In this document: piece after piece, positions 17,397 to 26,659 of the stretch
How the letters are laid out: each line of letters opens with the position of its first letter
How positions within the stretch are numbered: the first letter of the stretch is position 1
Assembly (NCBI GenBank): GCA_964533645.1
Contig: CAZHMQ010000002.1
Span: 1-52,261, forward strand
Source: JABDBK01 sp964533645
GTDB lineage: Bacteria; Pseudomonadota; Gammaproteobacteria; DSM-16500
Direction: 5' to 3'
Length of the DNA: 52,261 bases
Position numbers and translations under genes: made by a program
Notes under the pieces: model-generated
What the model was told of the DNA's origin: nothing
The model's database searches: none
What the model saw: only the letters and a program-made list of their open reading frames with translations

Positions 17397-17440
17397 AATG
17401 GTGGGCACCCCCGCAACAAGTGCGGGGCCACCCTACATTT
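17397..17440. repeat. GC-rich hairpin repeat between dotN and dotO
   Basis: GGTGG (17400-17404) pairs with CCACC (17428-17432) and CCCCGC (17409-17414) pairs with GCGGGG (17422-17427), a very stable stem in an AT-rich genome. Read on the - strand its ends (ATGTAGGGTGG and GTGCCCACC) match the repeat at 26587-26620 and a degraded copy at 1-110. It is a dispersed palindromic repeat inserted into the secretion operon. Confidence 0.8.
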
Positions 17441-17471
17441 ATGCAGTAACTTTAGAGTTAAGGTGGTTCTG

Positions 17472-20400
17472 ATGCGGAATTTTTTAGATCCTGTTCTTGA
17501 TAGTATAGACTCTATTCTTGCCTGGTTCAGTACGGAACTTAAGCAAACTACAGAATCTTATTGTGATCTTGAAACGGCGGAAGATACTCATACCTTAGTA
17601 GCTCGTGATGGTTCTTTAGTTTCAGTAGTCAAAGTGTATGGTGTCACACGTCTCGTGGGTACGGAAGAGTTTGATAGAATCCATGACGGTCTTACGCAAA
17701 GTTTGCAAGCAACGCTGAAACGACCTGGTCATGATGTGCAAGTCTATTTTAGTTATGATAAATCGGTGGTCAAAGCAGAAATTGAAGACATTTTAGCTCC
17801 TGCTAAAAGTACTGCAGCACGTTTAAACCTTGATTTAGGCGATTTATTTAAAGAAAGAGTGGACTATATTTCTAAGTATTGTGCACATGAAGAGCTTTAT
17901 TTTGTTATTTGGACAAGACCTTTTTCTTTGACTTCCGAACAACAAAAGCGTGCCTCGAAAGAAAAACTAAAACTCATGCGGGATAACAAAATTCCACCTT
18001 TTATTAACGCTCAAAATCTTGTTGCAGCTATTCCAGACTTACGTGAAGCACATGCTTCTATTGTTCGATCGTTGGTGTCTGATTTAACTGCCCTGAATGT
18101 TTATTGTCGTTTGTTAGAAGTCCATGATGCGGTGTATGCGATGCGCTATGCTGCAGAACCTGACTTCACAGATAAAAATTGGCGTGCTGTGTTGCCTGGC
18201 GATAAAATTCCGGCACATAATGCAAGACCTACTGCAGATGAAATGTCCGGCCTTATGTATCCACCCCTTTCGCGTCAGATATTTCCTCGTGATGCTGTGG
18301 TGATGGATCTTCGTACCATTAGAGCTGGGGATAAAATTTATAGTTGTATTTTTATTGATTTATTTCCTCAAGAATTAAAATCATTCTTGAGTCTATTCGC
18401 AAGAACTTTGCCCACACAAGTTCCATGGCGTATGTCTTATTTAATTGGAAGTGGCGCATCCGGTTCTATGCGATTTAAATCTGCTATGGCAGGTTTGTTG
18501 GCATGGACTTCCGCGCAAAATGCTTTAGTCAGTGATGCCGATAAATTATTGAAAGAGATAGAACTGAATACCGATGATGCAGTGGTTCGATTGCAAGTAA
18601 GTTTAGCTACCTGGGCTCCTGAAGGTAATATACGTTTATTGAGAACAAGAGCTGCTGAATTGGCAAAAGCAGTAGAAGGTTGGGGATCTTGTGAAGTGTC
18701 AGAAGTCAGCGGGGATGTTTTTGCCGGCTTGGCATCAACTATTCTAGGATTTAGTGTCACGAGTGTCGCAACACCTTCCTTAGCGCCTCTTTCAGATGTC
18801 GTGTATATGTTACCGTTTACTCGCCCTGCCTCTGCATGGCAACATGGTGCTGTATTATTGCGTTCGCCGGATGGAAAACCTTGGCCATATCAACCTGGAT
18901 CAGCGCAGCAAACGACATGGATTGATTTAATGTATGCACGTCCTGGTTCTGGTAAATCGGTATTATCTAACACAATTAACTTAGCGCTTTGTTTATCGGC
19001 AGGGATACAACGTTTACCGAGAATTGCGATTGTTGATATTGGACCTTCGAGTAGTGGTTTGATTTCACTTTTAAAAGAAGCTTTGCCCGCAGCGAATAAA
19101 CACTTAGTAGCTTATCATCGATTACGTATGACACCGGATTATGCCATTAATCCATTTGATACCCAATTAGGATGTCGTCATCCAACAGCCCAAGAGCGTG
19201 GATTTTTGGTTAATTTTATGACGCTTTTAGCAACACCGTTAGGAGCAGAACGTCCTTATGATGGTATTCCCGACATGGCGGGACTCATTGTGGATGAGTT
19301 ATATAAATATCTTGCCGATGATGCAAAACCCCATCTTTATACAAAAGGGATTGAAGCTATTGTCGATGATATTATCACTGAAATCGGTTTTGTGTTGGAT
19401 GATCATACTACATGGTGGGAAGTCACAGATGCATTATTTTTAGCAGGTTTTCATCATGAAGCGTTGCTTGCACAACGATATGCAATGCCTTTATTGCCCG
19501 ATGCCGCTGCGATTTGTCGAACGCAGGCGGTCGAGGATTTATATGGTTTGGTTAAAGCTCCTACCGGTGAACCCTTGATACAAGCATTTAGCCGTATGAT
19601 ATCGAGTGCGACCCGCGAGTATCCTATCATAGCAGGAGTTTCAAAGTTTGATATTGGCGATGCGCGTATTGTTTCTCTCGATTTAGACGAAGTAGCAAAA
19701 AGTGGTGGTGATTCAGCAGAACGTCAAACCGCTGTAATGTATATGTTAGCGCGTTACGTACTCGGTCGTTCTTATTATTTAACAGAAGATATTTTAACCG
19801 ATATTCCAGAAGCTTATCGTGAGTTTCATCGTGCGCGAGTCATGGAAATACGCGAAGATCCAAAGCGACTTGTGTATGACGAATTTCATCGTACCTCTAA
19901 GGCGAGGGCGGTTCGCGAGCAGGTTATTTTAGATATGCGTGAAGGTAGAAAATGGAATGTGCAGATCGCATTGATATCGCAAGCCTTGGAAGACTTTGAT
20001 CCTATTATGGTTGAATTTGCAACGTCGATTTTTATTATGGATGCAGGCCCTGAGCAAGCGATTAAGCGTTCGACGGAAATATTTGGTTTGACAGAGACTG
20101 CGCGTGTCGCATTAAAAACCAGGGTTCATGGTCCACGTGAAGGAGGTGCGACATTTCTGGCGCAATTCTCAACAAAGACTGGAATAAATACACAGCTTTT
20201 AACTAGCACTTTGGGCCCTGTCGAACTTTGGGCTTTTAGTACGACAGCGGAAGATGCCCATACTCGCAATAAACTTTATCAAAAACTTGGACCTGCCGAA
20301 GCTCGTCGAGTTTTAGCAAATTTATTTCCCTCGGGTTCAGTAAAATCACTCATAGAAACGCGTCTTGCTACTATAAAGGAACAAGGTGGGGTGATTGAAG

Positions 20401-20492
20401 AAGCCAACAATTTGGGTGTAGTCGATCAGTTGGTGGATGAAATTATGCGAGCTTATGCTGCAAATCCGGATATTAAGAAATTACCGGTGTAA
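17472..20492 (+). CDS. dotO: Type IVB secretion ATPase DotO (IcmB)
   Basis: DotO is the VirB4-like ATPase that, with DotB, forms the cytoplasmic energy complex at the base of the Dot/Icm channel. The ATG at 17472, preceded by AGGTGG, gives 1006 residues, essentially the family length; an upstream ATG at 17340 would run back through the hairpin repeat into dotN and is rejected. The Walker A motif PGSGKS spans residues 491-496 with Lys495, and the Walker B acidic pair is Asp803-Glu804 in RLVYDEFHR. The N-terminal half is the membrane- and core-interacting domain of VirB4-like proteins. It is the last + strand gene of the block and faces the permease gene. Confidence 0.96.
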   Translation: MRNFLDPVLDSIDSILAWFSTELKQTTESYCDLETAEDTHTLVARDGSLVSVVKVYGVTRLVGTEEFDRIHDGLTQSLQATLKRPGHDVQVYFSYDKSVVKAEIEDILAPAKSTAARLNLDLGDLFKERVDYISKYCAHEELYFVIWTRPFSLTSEQQKRASKEKLKLMRDNKIPPFINAQNLVAAIPDLREAHASIVRSLVSDLTALNVYCRLLEVHDAVYAMRYAAEPDFTDKNWRAVLPGDKIPAHNARPTADEMSGLMYPPLSRQIFPRDAVVMDLRTIRAGDKIYSCIFIDLFPQELKSFLSLFARTLPTQVPWRMSYLIGSGASGSMRFKSAMAGLLAWTSAQNALVSDADKLLKEIELNTDDAVVRLQVSLATWAPEGNIRLLRTRAAELAKAVEGWGSCEVSEVSGDVFAGLASTILGFSVTSVATPSLAPLSDVVYMLPFTRPASAWQHGAVLLRSPDGKPWPYQPGSAQQTTWIDLMYARPGSGKSVLSNTINLALCLSAGIQRLPRIAIVDIGPSSSGLISLLKEALPAANKHLVAYHRLRMTPDYAINPFDTQLGCRHPTAQERGFLVNFMTLLATPLGAERPYDGIPDMAGLIVDELYKYLADDAKPHLYTKGIEAIVDDIITEIGFVLDDHTTWWEVTDALFLAGFHHEALLAQRYAMPLLPDAAAICRTQAVEDLYGLVKAPTGEPLIQAFSRMISSATREYPIIAGVSKFDIGDARIVSLDLDEVAKSGGDSAERQTAVMYMLARYVLGRSYYLTEDILTDIPEAYREFHRARVMEIREDPKRLVYDEFHRTSKARAVREQVILDMREGRKWNVQIALISQALEDFDPIMVEFATSIFIMDAGPEQAIKRSTEIFGLTETARVALKTRVHGPREGGATFLAQFSTKTGINTQLLTSTLGPVELWAFSTTAEDAHTRNKLYQKLGPAEARRVLANLFPSGSVKSLIETRLATIKEQGGVIEEANNLGVVDQLVDEIMRAYAANPDIKKLPV

Positions 20493-20500
20493 ACCACTCT

Positions 20501-20554
20501 GATGCCAGCATGTTTCTCGCTTAAAAGCATAGCGGGACAAGCTTAGCTGGCATC
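20501..20554. repeat. Dispersed hairpin repeat, copy 2 (convergent dotO/permease junction)
   Basis: GATGCCAGC (20501-20509) pairs with GCTGGCATC (20546-20554). The interior 20513-20544 is the inverse of 8846-8877 with one mismatch. A further hairpin-like stretch (ATCCAGACTGGAT around 20552-20564) follows. It lies between the two convergent stops and may act as a bidirectional transcript end. The permease reading frame terminates inside it. Confidence 0.85.
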
Positions 20555-21985
20555 CAGACTGGATGCCACCTTGCTCGCAGGCTCGCGGCTGGCATGACAG
20601 CTATGACTTCTATAAAAATAGAAAAACACAATAGGCAATACCATTACAATCAAACCGCTACTAAAAACAACGCGATAATGGAAAAATCCGCCTACATCTA
20701 TGCTTGCGGGCGGCATAAATCCAACAAACAAGGTGATGATACAACCACACAAACCTAATAAACAGGTAAGCCACATGCCTAGTTTACCACCAGGAATGGT
20801 GAACGCTTGCGGTTGCTTGACGAATTTGTATTTTAACGCAATGGCTGCTGCAAACATAATGACATACATCAACATATAAAGTTGGGTGCTTAAAGCGGTT
20901 AATAACCAATAAGAACCGTTAACGCTAGGCATAAGCAAGAATGCGAGACAAATAATGCTTACAAGAATAGCTTGGGCAATAAGCAAATTAGCAGGGACCC
21001 CAACTTCATTTTTTTTGCTGAACATGAGGGGCAAAAAGCCTAGCTCCGCAGCATGTAATAAACCTTTTGCAGGTGAAATCAACCAACTTGTGATGCCACC
21101 TAAGCTGCCTAATAATATCATGATAGTAATAATAGGCATGATCCATGATATATGATAGTTATCAAAGAAATGCATAAAAAATTGCATAACCCCATTCACA
21201 AGGTTGATTTCACCTTTGGGCAATACGATGGCAATGGCAAGTGAGCCTAACGTCATCGTCACTAAAATAAGAATGGTCGAAATGAATAAAGCTTTAGGGA
21301 AAGCTTTTTGGGGATTGGCAACTTCATTAATGTGAACTGTTGCAAGTTCTATGCCTAAAAACCCTGCCATAATAGCAGTAAGTGAAATCCAATTTTCAGT
21401 ATGTTTTAAAGTGGGAAAAATATCACTGGCCCCAAAGTTAATGTGTAGGGGTTTACCAAGAATAACCCATAAAACTGCTAAGAAGATGATCAATAGCATA
21501 GGAATAATCATGCCAGTAATGGCACAAAGGCTGGAGAATTTTGCAGAAAAATGCAAGCCTTTTAGGTTGATTAAAGTCAAGATCCAGAAGGTAGACAGTA
21601 TGACACTCACGAGAAAAGCTTTATTTTGAGCAAGTTCTGGGTTGATGATGTAAGTGGCAGTTCCTGCGATAAAAGAAAGTATGGTGGGAAACCAAACCAT
21701 AGTGTTTATCCATTGTAACCATAGGGCTAGAAATGCAATTTTTTCACCAAAAGCCATATATATCCAATGAAAAACGCCGCTTTTTTCAGTCGAATGTGAC
21801 GATAGTTCAGCTGAAACAAGCGCTGCTGGAATCAAAAAAATGACAGCAGAAAGGGCAAAAAAGAATATCAAAGAGCTGCCAAACAAAGCAGTAGCGGGTA
21901 GATTACGAATACTATCAATCGCGCCTGTAATGAGCATGACTAATGCAAATGTGGTAATAGTTGCTATGTTTGTTTTGTTCTGCAT
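20543..21985 (-). CDS. APC-family amino acid permease (glutamate/GABA antiporter-like)
   Basis: This is a polytopic amino acid transporter of the APC superfamily, with about 12 membrane helices over 480 residues. The ATG at 21985 is chosen because GAGAGG lies 8 bp upstream; a start at 22009 would only add a few charged residues. The first helix carries the GSSLIFFFALSAV-type region, and GGITSWLISPAKGLLHAAELG lies mid-protein, as in glutamate/GABA antiporters; the substrate is not proven. The last 20 or so residues (from SCHASREPAS) are encoded by a dispersed repeat and are unlikely to be ancestral. In Legionella the same slot between icmB and icmF holds the unrelated MFS transporter gene tphA. 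Confidence 0.85.
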   Translation of the reverse strand: MQNKTNIATITTFALVMLITGAIDSIRNLPATALFGSSLIFFFALSAVIFLIPAALVSAELSSHSTEKSGVFHWIYMAFGEKIAFLALWLQWINTMVWFPTILSFIAGTATYIINPELAQNKAFLVSVILSTFWILTLINLKGLHFSAKFSSLCAITGMIIPMLLIIFLAVLWVILGKPLHINFGASDIFPTLKHTENWISLTAIMAGFLGIELATVHINEVANPQKAFPKALFISTILILVTMTLGSLAIAIVLPKGEINLVNGVMQFFMHFFDNYHISWIMPIITIMILLGSLGGITSWLISPAKGLLHAAELGFLPLMFSKKNEVGVPANLLIAQAILVSIICLAFLLMPSVNGSYWLLTALSTQLYMLMYVIMFAAAIALKYKFVKQPQAFTIPGGKLGMWLTCLLGLCGCIITLFVGFMPPASIDVGGFFHYRVVFSSGLIVMVLPIVFFYFYRSHSCHASREPASKVASSLDAS

Positions 21986-22117
21986 AATCCTCGCCTCTCG
22001 CATTATCAAAGGAATATTAGTATTCTGATGAGACTATATCATGAGGGATGTACAACAAAAAAGCAAGAAAATCAGGGGGTAGTTGCGAAAAGGAGTGACT
22101 AGCCAAAGAAATATTTT

Positions 22118-25100
22118 TTACAATTTCTCTGGCAACTGGAACTTCGCAAGATTCAATGGCAGGAATGGGTTCATCGGCCCTTGGGTAAACAATATATAGT
22201 TTGCAGCATGGCCATCTATTTCAAGATTAAGATTTATTTCTTTGCGTGAATGTATGGTATGGGTGGCTTGCGTGACTAATCTAAACCATGCCCAATCACC
22301 CTGGATAGTGTTGCTAATAAGCCGATTATTGGGTGCCACAAAATGTAAGGTCGTCGCATGATTATTATTATTGCCGGGCCAGCTAATCAGTCGTGGCATG
22401 TTTTTTTGGTAACGTAGTTCTTGGCCGTTAATATTTAAGGTGAAGCCTTTCATGGATTTATCTAGATTCACGGGTTGTAGTGTAAAGGGTACATATAATT
22501 TATTATCGCCATTGGGGAAGAAAGCGCGTTGTATACCTGTAATATGCTGATATTTTTCAAAGATCGCATCAGAAAAAGCAATTTTTTCATTATCAACCAC
22601 ACGCCATTCACGTTTTTTATCAACTTCGGCAACAAAGGGTTTTAAGTAAACTTGATAAAAATTAGCTAGTAAGCCAGGTTGTCCTAGAAAGTTGGTAAAC
22701 TGTTGTAAATCAACCTCTGTAGCAGCGTTTTGATTAAATGGATAGCGATTTTCAATGGAAGTATGGTAAGTGAGCATAATATTTTGTTGCCATATTTTTT
22801 CAATATAGGCACTTGTATCGCTTACCATAAAATGCCAAGTTTGTTCAGTGATATGCTTAAGCCAGGTTTTCATAGGTTCTGGACTGGTTTCGGCAATGAC
22901 ACGAAGTTGTGTTAATGAATCTTTAGTAGGATCTTGCATGCGTCTAGCGGTTGCTTCAAATATGGCTTTATTCACATCGCTTGCAGTAACCATAGGATCT
23001 AAATAGGCTTGTAATTGTCTAAGACCGACAAATATCCCATATAGTCCGCCAGCTTGATTTCCACTTGCATCAGTTAATAACAAACTTAAGTTTTGTAAAC
23101 GTGGGCTTGAACCTAATATAGGCTCAAAAGAAGTATTTTGTTTGAAAGTATCTAATAACATTAAAAGAGGAGAATGATTACTGATGAGTGTAACAATCCA
23201 TTTATTGATTTGTGTTAAGTTTTTTGGTGTGTTTAATTGAGTATTGGTTAAAAGACGCTCCCAAATATCAACGTAATTTGTAACGTACTGATTTTGTAAT
23301 TGTTCTGTCAGTTCTCCTGCCGCGAGTGTTGTCATCGGGTTTGCATTCATGCCTAATATCCAATTTCCATGCAACACTTCGTTGGTAATTCGATGGATTT
23401 CGACACTCGTTACTTGTTGATAACCTTTTGCAGTATACATCCAAGGTATTGTGCTGGTAATGACAGGATTAGTGAAAATAGATATTAGATTAGCGTTAGT
23501 TCGTAAGTCTATTGCAGTTTTTGTGAGTGTTTCATCATTTTTTAGTATGACAAAACCAAGTGTAGTAATGGGTAAATTGAGTAATAATTTACGTGCGTTA
23601 TCTATTAATCCCATATCTAATTTGGCAGATAGAGGTGTTTTATTTAATGCATTGAGAATATGCTCACTTAATCCAGCAATAGCTTCTTTATTTGTCGTGC
23701 TAGGCATTAATTGTAGTAAGGTTTTAGTGACATATTCAGCTTGATAATGTTCTTTATCGCCTAGCATTAAATACGCTTTTAAAATAGGATAAATTTTTTC
23801 AGGCGCATCATTTTCAGCCGTTTTTAAGTAGCTTTCAAAATATTTTTTAATTTCTGGAATGACAATAGTTTGTAATGCTTGTTCATAAACGACTTCAGCA
23901 GTCTGCAGAGATTTCTTGTGATAGAAAGACAGAGAAAAAGATTCAGAGCCATGTTGTCTTGCTTGTTGTAAAACATTTAATAAAGGCAGCGTTTGAATTA
24001 AATATTCGCCTTTATGATTCGATTGCTGAATTCTCGTTTGATATTCAGCAAGATAATTTTTAATAATAGTATTTTGTTGTACACCATTATAAAAATCATG
24101 ACCTAGCAATGCGCTAGCTATGAGGATTGTACCTATCGAACTGCCATAAGCAACCCGTCGCTGCCATGATGCTTTGTTTGGTGTTTTTACGTCAGAGGTA
24201 AGTGGATTTGCAAGTAATTGATGAAGAATGAGTTGCCGTATAAAATAAGCACGTGTAGGCAAGGGCGGCATGGACATGATTTGTAATGCTTGATTATCAA
24301 ATCCTGACTGTGCTCCAGGAGTAAATGGTATAAAAGTAGCTTGCTCATGTTCGACTTCTTGAGTGCCGCTAGTAAGATAGATTCCTTGTAAGGGTAACTC
24401 TGGTAATCCTAGTGCTTTGATGAATTGGGCAATGCCTTCTTTTAATCGCTCAATATGCAGTGGAAAATCTTTAATATAAGGTTTTGCTGCGGTATTTCTT
24501 TCTTGATGTAATCTTGATATAAGTTGTTTGTTTAATCGTTTGATTAAAGCATTAAATCGTTTTGTGATGATATCTACTAAAGATTCATTTGTGGTTTGTG
24601 GCGGAAGTTGTATGCCCCAAGACTGGGTGATTTCGTCAATGCTATACTCACTGAAAAATTCAGAAAAACCTGGAATTAAGTCGCATTTGGTAATCACTAA
24701 ATGAATAGGTAATTGTTTGCCAAATTGTTCGAGTAGTTCATTAATGCGTTTTTTTAAATCTTGTACAATTTGCGTTTTTTCTTGGCGATGAAATTTGAAA
24801 ATTTCAGGCAGGTTCAATGCTACAACAATGCCTTGAATAGGGGTTTTTTGATGAAAGCTATGAATAAGTTTTAAAAGATGTCGCCATAAAAAATGATAGG
24901 TGGCGTGAGAAGGAGGTGAGTGCCGTGTTTTAGAAGATAAATAAATGCCTGGAATATCGACGAGTACGAGATCGCGTGTGACCCACCAATCACACATATC
25001 GGATTGCGTGATGGTTTTTGGATTGCCTGGTTTGAAGTTTTTTGACAAGATAAAATTAATATTAGCATTTGCTAATAAAGTTGATTTACCAGCGCTTTTT

Positions 25101-25477
25101 GGACCTATGACTAAAAACCAAGGTAAGCGTAGTAAATTTATGTTTTTATCTTGTTTAGTGATAACCGTTTTAGTGAGAAATTCAATGGCACCTTGAAAAC
25201 GTCCTTGTAAGCGCTCTAATTTTTTTTTCGCTTCAGGTGGTAAGGATATGGCTATGCTTTGTAAATTATTATGCGAGTTAGTATCAATAAAAATAAATTT
25301 TAATAACCATGCTAGCCAAATAAAAACAATAATACAAAAACGTTGTTCTTCGGTTTGTAAGGGTGCCATATGATGCCAATAAATTTCAGGCCCTCTAAAC
25401 CAAATGACAAGAGTCAATAATCCTAAAAAGATAAGAGTGATAGCATAGCTTTTTAAAAAATTATACAGTGGTTTCAT
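22118..25477 (-). CDS. icmF: IcmF, TssM-like inner-membrane protein
   Basis: IcmF, with DotU, stabilises the Dot/Icm core and helps its polar targeting; both are homologues of the type VI secretion proteins TssM and TssL. The ATG at 25477 gives 1119 residues; a TTG at 25495 is the only in-frame extension. Membrane helices lie at about 11-28, 47-65 and 436-458. Between the second and third is a GTPase-like domain with an intact Walker A GPKSAGKS at residues 125-132 and a DIPGIYL switch. The large C-terminal part is periplasmic. The start overlaps the end of dotU by 17 bases. It is somewhat longer than the 973 residues I recall for Legionella. Confidence 0.93.
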   Translation of the reverse strand: MKPLYNFLKSYAITLIFLGLLTLVIWFRGPEIYWHHMAPLQTEEQRFCIIVFIWLAWLLKFIFIDTNSHNNLQSIAISLPPEAKKKLERLQGRFQGAIEFLTKTVITKQDKNINLLRLPWFLVIGPKSAGKSTLLANANINFILSKNFKPGNPKTITQSDMCDWWVTRDLVLVDIPGIYLSSKTRHSPPSHATYHFLWRHLLKLIHSFHQKTPIQGIVVALNLPEIFKFHRQEKTQIVQDLKKRINELLEQFGKQLPIHLVITKCDLIPGFSEFFSEYSIDEITQSWGIQLPPQTTNESLVDIITKRFNALIKRLNKQLISRLHQERNTAAKPYIKDFPLHIERLKEGIAQFIKALGLPELPLQGIYLTSGTQEVEHEQATFIPFTPGAQSGFDNQALQIMSMPPLPTRAYFIRQLILHQLLANPLTSDVKTPNKASWQRRVAYGSSIGTILIASALLGHDFYNGVQQNTIIKNYLAEYQTRIQQSNHKGEYLIQTLPLLNVLQQARQHGSESFSLSFYHKKSLQTAEVVYEQALQTIVIPEIKKYFESYLKTAENDAPEKIYPILKAYLMLGDKEHYQAEYVTKTLLQLMPSTTNKEAIAGLSEHILNALNKTPLSAKLDMGLIDNARKLLLNLPITTLGFVILKNDETLTKTAIDLRTNANLISIFTNPVITSTIPWMYTAKGYQQVTSVEIHRITNEVLHGNWILGMNANPMTTLAAGELTEQLQNQYVTNYVDIWERLLTNTQLNTPKNLTQINKWIVTLISNHSPLLMLLDTFKQNTSFEPILGSSPRLQNLSLLLTDASGNQAGGLYGIFVGLRQLQAYLDPMVTASDVNKAIFEATARRMQDPTKDSLTQLRVIAETSPEPMKTWLKHITEQTWHFMVSDTSAYIEKIWQQNIMLTYHTSIENRYPFNQNAATEVDLQQFTNFLGQPGLLANFYQVYLKPFVAEVDKKREWRVVDNEKIAFSDAIFEKYQHITGIQRAFFPNGDNKLYVPFTLQPVNLDKSMKGFTLNINGQELRYQKNMPRLISWPGNNNNHATTLHFVAPNNRLISNTIQGDWAWFRLVTQATHTIHSRKEINLNLEIDGHAANYILFTQGPMNPFLPLNLAKFQLPEKL

Positions 25478-26339
25478 AAACAATCGATTTTCCAATGCGC
25501 ATTAACTCTTGATAAGCTTGATTTGAGAAGGTATCTAGCAGATATCCGAAGCCAATAAAAAGTAACATAATAACGCTTGCTGTTGTTAGGAAGGTAAAAG
25601 TATAAGAAATACGGGACGATTTTGTTTTGGCTGTTTGGGTCGTTTTTACCGGAAAAGGCGAAAGTACTTTTGGAAAATCACCATGATAATTGCGTATATG
25701 CCTATACAGAGAATGGGTGATTTTTTCTAATTGATAATTACCATAAGCATTGGCGCGATAATTTCCTTTATAGCCTAAACACAAACAGATATACATAAAC
25801 TCCATGACATCAATATATAGTCCAGGATCTTTTATAATACGTTCTAGTATTAAAAAAAATCGATCGGGTTGCGGTGCTTCTTGGTTAAAAACAGTAAGCA
25901 CGCTGTAACTATCCCATTGTCCTTCGCCACCCCAGGTGGTGTTTGTGATAATGTCATCAAGAGTCGCGCATACTGCATAACGAGAGACCAAGATGTACTC
26001 GGATGTGTAGCCATGGTTTTTTGCTGCCTCTTGGAAGGTATTAATTTCGGTGATGAGATCTTTTTGGAGTTTATGTAGATTTCGATGAGACTTTAAAAAA
26101 GTTAATTTTCCAATGCTGGAAAATAAATAAGCAGCAGCATCGGCGAGCGGATTTATGCCGGCTATCGGATGATGGGTAATAAATTTGCTGTGCAGTAGTG
26201 TTTGGTTGTTGTGTGTATCTAAGGCGGTATTTTTGGTAAGCGTAAAAAGTGGGATTTGTGATTCGGTTTTGTGATGGTATCCGAGATCATCTGCGTGTGG
26301 TTCCTCTTGTGTATTATTTGCATTTTTTATTGTGAGCAT
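25461..26339 (-). CDS. dotU: DotU (IcmH), TssL-like inner-membrane protein
   Basis: DotU partners IcmF in the Dot/Icm system and is homologous to TssL of type VI secretion. The open frame extends to 26468, but that extension runs into a palindromic repeat. The ATG at 26339, with AAGGGA 8 bp upstream, is preferred and gives 292 residues. An N-terminal tail of about 60 residues precedes the DotU domain, whose ARYAVCATLDDIITNTTWG segment is a family hallmark. The single C-terminal membrane helix is at about 248-268, followed by a short tail, giving N-inside topology. Translation of icmF is probably coupled through the 17-base overlap. Confidence 0.92.
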   Translation of the reverse strand: MLTIKNANNTQEEPHADDLGYHHKTESQIPLFTLTKNTALDTHNNQTLLHSKFITHHPIAGINPLADAAAYLFSSIGKLTFLKSHRNLHKLQKDLITEINTFQEAAKNHGYTSEYILVSRYAVCATLDDIITNTTWGGEGQWDSYSVLTVFNQEAPQPDRFFLILERIIKDPGLYIDVMEFMYICLCLGYKGNYRANAYGNYQLEKITHSLYRHIRNYHGDFPKVLSPFPVKTTQTAKTKSSRISYTFTFLTTASVIMLLFIGFGYLLDTFSNQAYQELMRIGKSIVYETTV

Positions 26340-26398
26340 TTTCAGGTTTCCCTTGTTGCTTTGATTAATTATACACAAAGGAATGGTGGAGGTGTAGT

Positions 26399-26582
26399 TA
26401 TACCTCTCACTGTTGAATTTTCGGTTTTTTAGCATTTCATCTAGCATCGACCTTGGAACGTTCTTCAATCAAAAAATCTCGATGTAGAAAAAGCTACACC
26501 TTCGATTTTTCTCAATCAGAACGTTCCAATCTCTCACTATATGAACGCTAAAAAAACCTAAAACCCAACAGCGAGAGGTATA
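26399..26582. repeat. 184-bp imperfect palindrome (foldback element)
   Basis: The outer arm from 26399 (TATACCTCTCACTGTTGAA) is complementary, with few mismatches, to the arm ending at 26582 (CAACAGCGAGAGGTATA). GCTAAAAAA lies at its inner edge. An inner arm beginning GGAACGTTCTTCAATCA (26455 on) pairs with the one ending TCAGAACGTTCC (26526). The two arms nearly meet around 26487-26494. The structure resembles a miniature foldback element or a long RNA hairpin. It lies between fis and dotU. Confidence 0.8.
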
Positions 26583-26586
26583 GATA

Positions 26587-26620
26587 TGTAGGGTGGGCAA
26601 AGCGCAGCGTGCCCACCGTC
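26587..26620. repeat. GTAGGGTGGGCA-type palindromic repeat
   Basis: GGTGGGCA (26592-26599) pairs exactly with TGCCCACC (26610-26617). The unit shares ATGTAGGGTGG and GTGCCCACC with 17397-17440 (inverted) and with the degraded window edge. Similar palindromes are widespread in proteobacterial intergenic DNA. Confidence 0.75.
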
Positions 26621-26633
26621 ATTGGCCCCAAAA

Positions 26634-26659
26634 AAAATCCCGCGTGATGCGGGATTTTT
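26634..26659 (-). terminator. Rho-independent terminator of the accB-accC-prmA-fis direction
   Basis: On the - strand the stem ATCCCGC / GCGGGAT with a short loop is followed by eight T residues. It ends about 20 bp after the fis stop. The complementary strand also has five T after the stem, so it could work in both directions. Confidence 0.85.

Noticed and set aside
17340..17471. 44-residue N-terminal extension of dotO
   Set aside because: It would be translated through the end of dotN and the hairpin repeat; ATG 17472 has a good ribosome site and gives the family length.
18437..18760. Minus-strand frame of 107 codons inside dotO, and similar frames inside dotG, icmF and the glycosyltransferases
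   Set aside because: They are antisense shadows of strongly supported genes, with no recognisable domain or ribosome site.
26340..26468. 43-residue extension of dotU
   Set aside because: It lies in the 184-bp palindrome and has no family similarity; ATG 26339 has a ribosome site.
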